Assembly: GCF_008831285.2 (NCBI RefSeq)
Contig: NC_045145.1
Span: 4,564,723-4,628,722 of the forward strand
Origin: Nymphaea colorata
Taxonomy: Eukaryota; Streptophyta; Magnoliopsida; Nymphaeales; Nymphaeaceae
Reading direction: 5' to 3'
DNA: 64,000 nucleotides
In this document: piece after piece, positions 58,901-64,000 of the stretch
Numbering within the stretch: the stretch's first letter is position 1
How the letters are laid out: each line of letters starts with the position of its first letter
Made by a program: the position numbers and the translations under genes
Notes under the pieces: generated by a model
What the model was told of the DNA's origin: nothing
Seen by the model: only the letters and a program-made list of their open reading frames with translations
Database searches by the model: none

Positions 58901-59281
58901 CATGTGTTGAAACCTGCTTTGAAGTTCGCTTCTCTCATAGAGCTCCCTCTTACTCAATATCAACAAAAAATGCTAATGCAACTCGATTTGCTAGATGAAA
59001 AGAGGCAAAAAGCGGCTGAACATGCTGAAGCTTATCGCCAAAGGGTAGCCAGACAATTTGCCAAGTCAGTTATCGAGAGACAGTTCAAAGTGAATGATTC
59101 AGTCCTACGATCTGCAGTGTACCTGAGAGGACGACCACGAGGCAGGTGGGCACCAAATTGGGAAGGCCCATATGTCATTAAGGAAGTTTTGCCCCACAAT
59201 TTATACCGACTAATTGATGCTGATGGGGTGGAATTTGCCGATCCTGTTAATGCCCTTCACCTCAAGAAATTTTATGCCTAG
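55999..59281 (+). pseudogene. Retrotransposon pol (copy 2), longest open frame 841 residues
   Basis: Open from 55999 to 58524: RT, RNase H, archaeal-type RNase H and the integrase zinc finger are all in one frame, unlike the first copy. YIND replaces YxDD (Asn codon 56677-56679), as in the first copy. A lost C near 58460 (ATATCCCTGCAG against ATATCCCCTGCAG) breaks the integrase. The remainder (58664-59281) carries Lys at the catalytic Glu position (58730-58732) and the C-terminal module. Confidence 0.85.
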
Positions 59282-59415
59282 TTCTCTTGTATTCATTTTT
59301 CAATCAATGTCAAAACATTTGTGTTTCCACATCGACTATTCAATCTAGATTCTTCCCAGTTGTAAAACATGACAATTACACTGGGGCATTTTTATTTTTT
59401 TATTTTTTTTATCGC

Positions 59416-59700
59416 TCAGGGCTTGAGAGCAACCTGTGCAGGTGAAGGGTTAAACCTGCAATATGATGGCAACCCATGCAGGCAAGGGATTAAACCTGCA
59501 ATGCTAGCCAAATCAACCCATGCAGGCAAAGGGGTTAAACATGTGCTACAAGCCAAAGCAACCCACACAGTTAAAGGGTTCAACTTGTGATGCAAGTCAA
59601 GGCAACCCATTCAGGGGGTTAAACCTGAATTTGAAATTGGCAAACCCATGCAGGTAAGGGGTTAAACCTGCAATTTAAGCTCAAACAACCCATTCAGGTA
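59416..59700 (+). repeat. Minisatellite in the retrotransposon 3' untranslated region (copy 2)
   Basis: Same units as 48846-49130, with AACCCATGCAGG and GGTTAAACCTGCA cores. Confidence 0.85.
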
Positions 59701-59808
59701 AGGGGTAAAGCAAACATTTCTATGAAAATGTCTTGTTTGAAAAATTTGTGGCGTTTATCTTTGTCACTAAGCACGGCTAACACCGGCTTATTAACAAAGA
59801 GGGGCATC

Positions 59809-62800
59809 TGTAATCACCCCAAATTTTTCTAAAGGACTATGATGTTTTATCCAAGTGCGAAATTCAAATTTAGGCACAAGATTTCCAAAATACAACTTTC
59901 AGATCCAAATTAAATCCAAAATACTACTCTTAGATCCAAATTAAATTCAAAATAGTACTTTCGGATCCAAATTAAATCCAAAATACTACTCTCAGATCCA
60001 AATTAAATCCAAATAGAACTTTCAGATCCAAATTAAATCCAAAATACTACTTTTAGATCCAAAACCCAAGTTCAGATCCAAATCAATCATTTAAGACTAA
60101 TTTACCATTTCTTTTGACCAAAAACCTCCTTTTAGAGGGTGATTTTAGTCTTTTTGGGCAAACAAGACCGATTTGCCCATCCTTTTGACCAAAAACCTCC
60201 TTTTAGAGAGTGATTTTAGTCTTTTTAGGCAAACAAGACCGATTTGCCCATCCTTTTGACCAAAAACCTCCTGGTGATTTTAGTCTTTTTTAAACAAGAC
60301 CGATTTGCCCTTCCTTTTGACAAAAAAACCTCTTTTTAGAGGGTGGTTTTAGTTTTTTTTAAACAAGACCGATGTGTCCCTCCTTTTAACCAAAAAACCT
60401 CCTTTTAGAGGGTAATTTTAGTCTTTTTCAAACAAGACCGATTTGCCCCTCATTTTGACCAAAAAACCTCCTTTTAAAAGGTGATTTTAGTCTTTTGGTA
60501 AACAATACCAATTTACCCCTCCTTTTGACCAAAAAAACATCCTTTTAGATGGTAATTTTAGTCTTTTGGATGGACACGACTCATTTGCCCTTCCTTTTGG
60601 CCAAAAAAATCTCCTTTTGGAGGGTGATTTTAGTCTTTTTAGGTCAAAAAATTCAAATTTTGGGTTTTGGCTCCAAAATTCTCTATAAATACCCCCCCAT
60701 ATCCTCCCTCTTGGGCAAGATAGGTCCTTAGGAGAAACTCTAGTATATTCTCACTTAAAGACTTAGAGTTTCTCTTGAGCTCTCTCTCTCTCCCTCTTCC
60801 TCTTTCTATTTCCTTCTCCAACTTAGAGCAAGCACTCTTGGAGCTTCATTCAAAAGGGGATCTTCAAGTGAAGGTGTTCATCTTTCTTAGGTCATTTCCC
60901 ATTAGAGGTATGTAATCTTCATCTCTCTCATTTCTCTCTTCTTTCTTTTCATTAATATTCTTATTATTATGTTATTTTTTTTCTTAAATATAGTCTTGTT
61001 GTTTTCATTTTCTCTTTACATCTTCATCTCCCCATGGCCAAAGGAGATAGCACTCAACCTCTTTTTAGAGACAAGAGGCTATGCTCAAATACACCAGGAG
61101 CATGAGAAGATGAGATGATATTTTATTTTATGATTAAATCATGTTCTTTCAAGTATTCTTGTTGTTCTTGTTCTTTCTCTTTATCAATATCTTCTTGCTC
61201 TTTCTTCTCTTCAATATATTCTTGTTGTTGTTATTCTTTTCCTTAATGAATATATTTTTGTTGTTATTGTTATTTCATTTCTTCAATATAGTCTTGTTCT
61301 TGTTATTTTCTTTTTTTCTCTTCTTCATCTTCCCATGATCAAAGGAGATAGCCCTCAATCTCTTTTTAGAGACAAGAGGCTATGCTCAAGTACATTGGGA
61401 GCGTGAAAAGATGAGAGGATCTTTCATTTCATAATTGAATCATGTTTTCTCTTTTATTAAATATAACATTGTTTCTCTTTCTACATTTTCTCCTCATCTT
61501 CATCTCCCCACGGCTAAAGAAGGTAGCTCTCAATCTCTTTTTAGAGACAAGAGGCTATACTCAAAGTGCACCGGGAGCATGGAAAGATGAGATGATCTTT
61601 CATTTTAATCATGTTTTTTCTTTTCATGAATACATTCTTATTGTTCTTTTGTTTCCTCTTATTTTCCTCTCTTCCTCATTTCTCCATGGCCAAAGAGATA
61701 GCTCTCAATCTCTATTTTAGAGTCAAGAGGCTATACTCAAGTGCACCGGGAACATGAGAAGATGAGGTGGTATATCAATTCATAGTTACATCATGTCTTC
61801 CCTCCTAATTGAACTTTACTTTTTTCATCATCCTCTTTCTTTCTTTCCTTCCTTGAAAGTTATCTATATATTATGCATGCATAGTTGCTTGGTTCTTTAC
61901 TTACATGTGAATGCATGTCGAGAATGAGAGTGTGGTTTGGGGACTCTTTATTTTCATATTAATCTTTGAGGTTGGGACTTGTCCAACCCGAGATAAACCC
62001 TCACGAAAATGTACATGTTAATATGCATTTTCACATCATTTTGCGCTAGTTTCCTTCTTAATCATCACATTAGGAACCCTAACGAGTGCCTCGTTATGTT
62101 GCTTGTTTTCTTCCATACCCAACGGTGGAAGAAGTATATCCCTTACAACAAACCAAATAATATCATTCTATGCTTATATAAATCATATTTTCCAAAACAT
62201 TTTCAAAAAGAACCTTCTAACATTTCCTTAGGGACTTAGCTTAGACTCTTGCATGAGTCCAAGCTCCCCTCCGGCCCACATTAAATTTGAAGTTGGTAAT
62301 TTTAAGTTGTTCCTTGATTTTTCTAATCTTGTGAAGGTATGGATATATACACATGTTATATACATTTATGCCAACATGATGACCCTCATCTTTCTCTCTC
62401 TATGCTTTCATTTTCTATTTTATAAATTTTCATATGTGCATGAATACGTATGTACATGTGCTCCATTTCCTCTCTTTCAAATATTTATTCCTCTTTTCAA
62501 GACAAATATCTTCTCTTATAAAATTTCTCATACCCATATATGCGTATGATATTTTTCTTTTCCTCTAAAATCTCTCTTTCTCTTCGAATCAATACATCTT
62601 TTTCTCTTAAGCTTTCATATATGTGTATATGTGATGGTATGTACACATGTATGCATGTCTTTCTCTATATCTCTCTCTTTCCTTTCATAAGAGTGTTTTA
62701 TCTTTTATATTCTTTTTAACACTCTCATCTCATGAACTTTCTATATACCAACTTCAATAAGACCACAAACCAAGTAATGACCCAATATTGAAATCATGCT

Positions 62801-63452
62801 TGATGGTCTATAATCTCTATCCATTTTCAAAAACTTTTCCTTCTTATATACAATAATTATAACAACGAAATCTTAGATGTATGTTGTGGTAGGAATGACA
62901 TTAGATGAATGTTGTGGTAGGAATGTTTTACATTTTTTCAATCATATAGGGTAAATGCATTCACGCATTCTCACCCACTTTATTTCACTTATGATCACAA
63001 GCACCTCTCCAAAGGAACTTAAGCAAGAAGGGATGGAGCTCTAGCAAGGTGGTAACCGAATTAGAGCAAAATCTCAAACCTACTTAAAGTCTTAAGAGAA
63101 CACTAAAGAGATTTCAAAATGTTTTCACAAGTTTTTCAAATGATATTTACTAATTTCACTTTTTCCTCAAAACATTTCACATTTTCAAGCAACTCTTCAA
63201 AAACCTTTTCAAAAGTTTGAAACTCCAAACTTTCAATATTTTCTACACCGCATATAAAATCAAAAAGATGTTTAAGTTAAAACGAAATGCATCAATGATA
63301 AACATAGTCCTTGGGTTGATTACCCCCGTTAAAGGCGCCGGGAACGGTCGATCCTCGTACCGACGGGCGAGTCCCTTTCTTTTCTCTTTCAAAACAAAAA
63401 CTTTATTTTTCTGGAGCACTCCAAATCCAATGAAAATTTTGGGATGCAAACA
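59809..63452 (+). repeat. 3' LTR, complete, 3,644 bp
   Basis: Starts TGTAATCACCCC and ends GGGATGCAAACA, giving the usual TG...CA boundaries, followed by CATAT, the target duplication. It contains the same three tandem-repeat blocks as the 5' LTR (59894-61760). The last about 300 bp (63152-63452) are not found elsewhere in the window. Confidence 0.88.
60684..60691 (+). promoter_or_regulatory. Candidate LTR TATA box
   Basis: TATAAATA within TTCTCTATAAATACCCCCCC, followed by a C run and a pyrimidine-rich region typical of a plant core promoter. The equivalent in the 5' LTR is mutated to TATAGATA. Confidence 0.55.
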
Positions 63453-63457
63453 CATAT

Positions 63458-63667
63458 TTCAGAGCAAGTTGTATTAACATGTTATTGGCTGAAAATGATG
63501 AAAATATTATGAACCACGGGCCTTTTTTACCCTTCAACTAGGTCAACTGCGTACTTTAGCAGTGACCAAAAACACTTCGGCTACGATTGTGCTACATTTG
63601 CGGACAGTCCATAAGGAACATACTATACTGTTATCAAACATGCAACTTGACCTGTTCATGTGCATTC
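63458..63667. other. Host flank 3' of the retrotransposon, nothing recognised
   Basis: Short non-coding interval between the CATAT duplication and the next MITE. Confidence 0.4.
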
Positions 63668-63855
63668 AGGAGCAGAGCTAGGAATTTTTCATTGGGGGTG
63701 GTCGAATTCTAGTTCGAAATTTTAACAGGAGCCAAAGTATAATTTTTTAAAATTTTTATATCGGCCAATGAAAATTTTCTATAATTACAGGTTTCCTTTT
63801 TAATTTGAGGGGAGGGCATGGCTCTTGCTGGTGCCCCTTGGCTCTGCCAATGAGT
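63668..63855. mobile_element. Small MITE with GGAGCAGAGCTAGG-type ends
   Basis: The left end AGGAGCAGAGCTAGG and the right end (minus strand) TTGGCAGAGCCAAGG are imperfect inverted repeats of the family seen at 15153-15345. Non-coding, about 190 bp. Confidence 0.5.
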
Positions 63856-63976
63856 GAATTTGAGTTGAGGAGGTGAGCTCCTTGGTGCAGGACCTGTAGA
63901 GATGAACCGGCGTTTCACCAGCCTGATCAAGAACATCATTCTTAGAATGGTCACCTCTTTTAATACAAGAGCCCAT
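63850..63976 (-). CDS. Possible N-terminal exon of an unrecognised protein
   Basis: A minus-strand ATG at 63976 opens MGSCIKRGDHSKNDVLDQAG and then ETPVHLYRSCTKELTSSTQI, running into the MITE at 63855 and a stop soon after. A stop (TAG) lies in frame upstream of the ATG. The composition looks like real protein, and MGSC would suit N-myristoylation, but I do not recognise a family. Whether an intron starts before the MITE is unknown. Confidence 0.25.
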
Positions 63977-64000
63977 GGCAATACCCTAACAGAATGATAC

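Larger units (their letters stand above)
35309..63452 (+). mobile_element. Tat/Ogre-like Ty3/gypsy LTR retrotransposon locus
   Basis: The five bases CATAT precede the first LTR (35304-35308) and follow the last one (63453-63457), so the whole block behaves as one insertion. Order: LTR (broken), extra ORF1, gag, protease, reverse transcriptase, RNase H, second RNase H, integrase, minisatellite, polypurine tract, LTR. A second near-identical internal region and LTR surround a 100-base N gap. The extra upstream ORF, the additional RNase H and the very long LTRs (3.6 kb) point to the Tat clade, Ogre-like. Multiple stops and catalytic substitutions make it defective. See the findings for whether the second internal region is real. 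Confidence 0.88.

Noticed and set aside
35309-63452. Two independent retrotransposon insertions
   Set aside because: Only the outermost LTR ends carry a matching target duplication (CATAT), and the middle LTR has no duplication or host DNA beside it.

Overview
This is plant nuclear DNA, almost certainly a flowering plant. It holds a nine-exon GH28 polygalacturonase gene, a PLS-type pentatricopeptide (PPR) pseudogene, F-box gene fragments, hAT, PIF/Harbinger, LINE and tRNA-derived SINE remnants, and a Tat/Ogre-like Ty3/gypsy retrotransposon. The background is AT-rich, intron-bearing and repeat-rich. I cannot name the species. Only one gene is convincingly intact: the polygalacturonase on the minus strand, 13993 down to 8891, 411 residues with all four catalytic motifs. 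One F-box copy (21363-21763) may still have usable exons.

Layout. 1-2650: intergenic DNA with microsatellites, a possible hAT MITE and an AT-rich MITE whose relative sits inverted in intron 1 of the polygalacturonase. 2650-3530: PIF/Harbinger remnant. 3702-5398 (minus): PPR pseudogene with two frameshifts. 5400-8800: intergenic, with a LINE remnant and a lone hAT end. 8891-13993: polygalacturonase, whose introns hold a SINE, a duplicated SINE head, a MITE and microsatellites. 14700-20450: small DNA transposons, including two hAT-type elements with 8-bp target-site duplications (TSDs), one exact. 20775-28066: tandem array of seven F-box-derived units separated by long inverted arms built of about 49-bp subrepeats, a foldback-like organisation. 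28068-30300: intergenic with a SINE that has a 14-bp TSD.

30308-33943: a 3.6-kb hAT-type element with an exact 8-bp TSD. It carries leucine-rich-repeat exons, with introns, that match an ERECTA-family receptor kinase in order and reading phase. 33952-35303 is intergenic with one more SINE.

35309-63452: one retrotransposon insertion bounded by the 5-bp TSD CATAT. It contains three LTR stretches and two internal regions around a 100-base N gap (50980-51079). The two internal copies share the same stops and catalytic substitutions and differ mainly by single-base, mostly homopolymer, indels. The sequence left of the gap overlaps the sequence right of it by about 10.5 kb. I read this as probable false duplication by unmerged contigs; a real LTR-internal-LTR-internal-LTR tandem is the alternative. 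A 1.68-kb piece of the F-box array region (27184-28867) is also repeated almost perfectly inside the 5' LTR (38530-40214), replacing the LTR 3' end and the primer-binding site.

The most interesting items are the hAT element with captured ERECTA-like exons, the foldback-like F-box array, and the internal evidence that part of the window may be an assembly duplicate. No CRISPR array, operon, rRNA or intact tRNA gene was seen.
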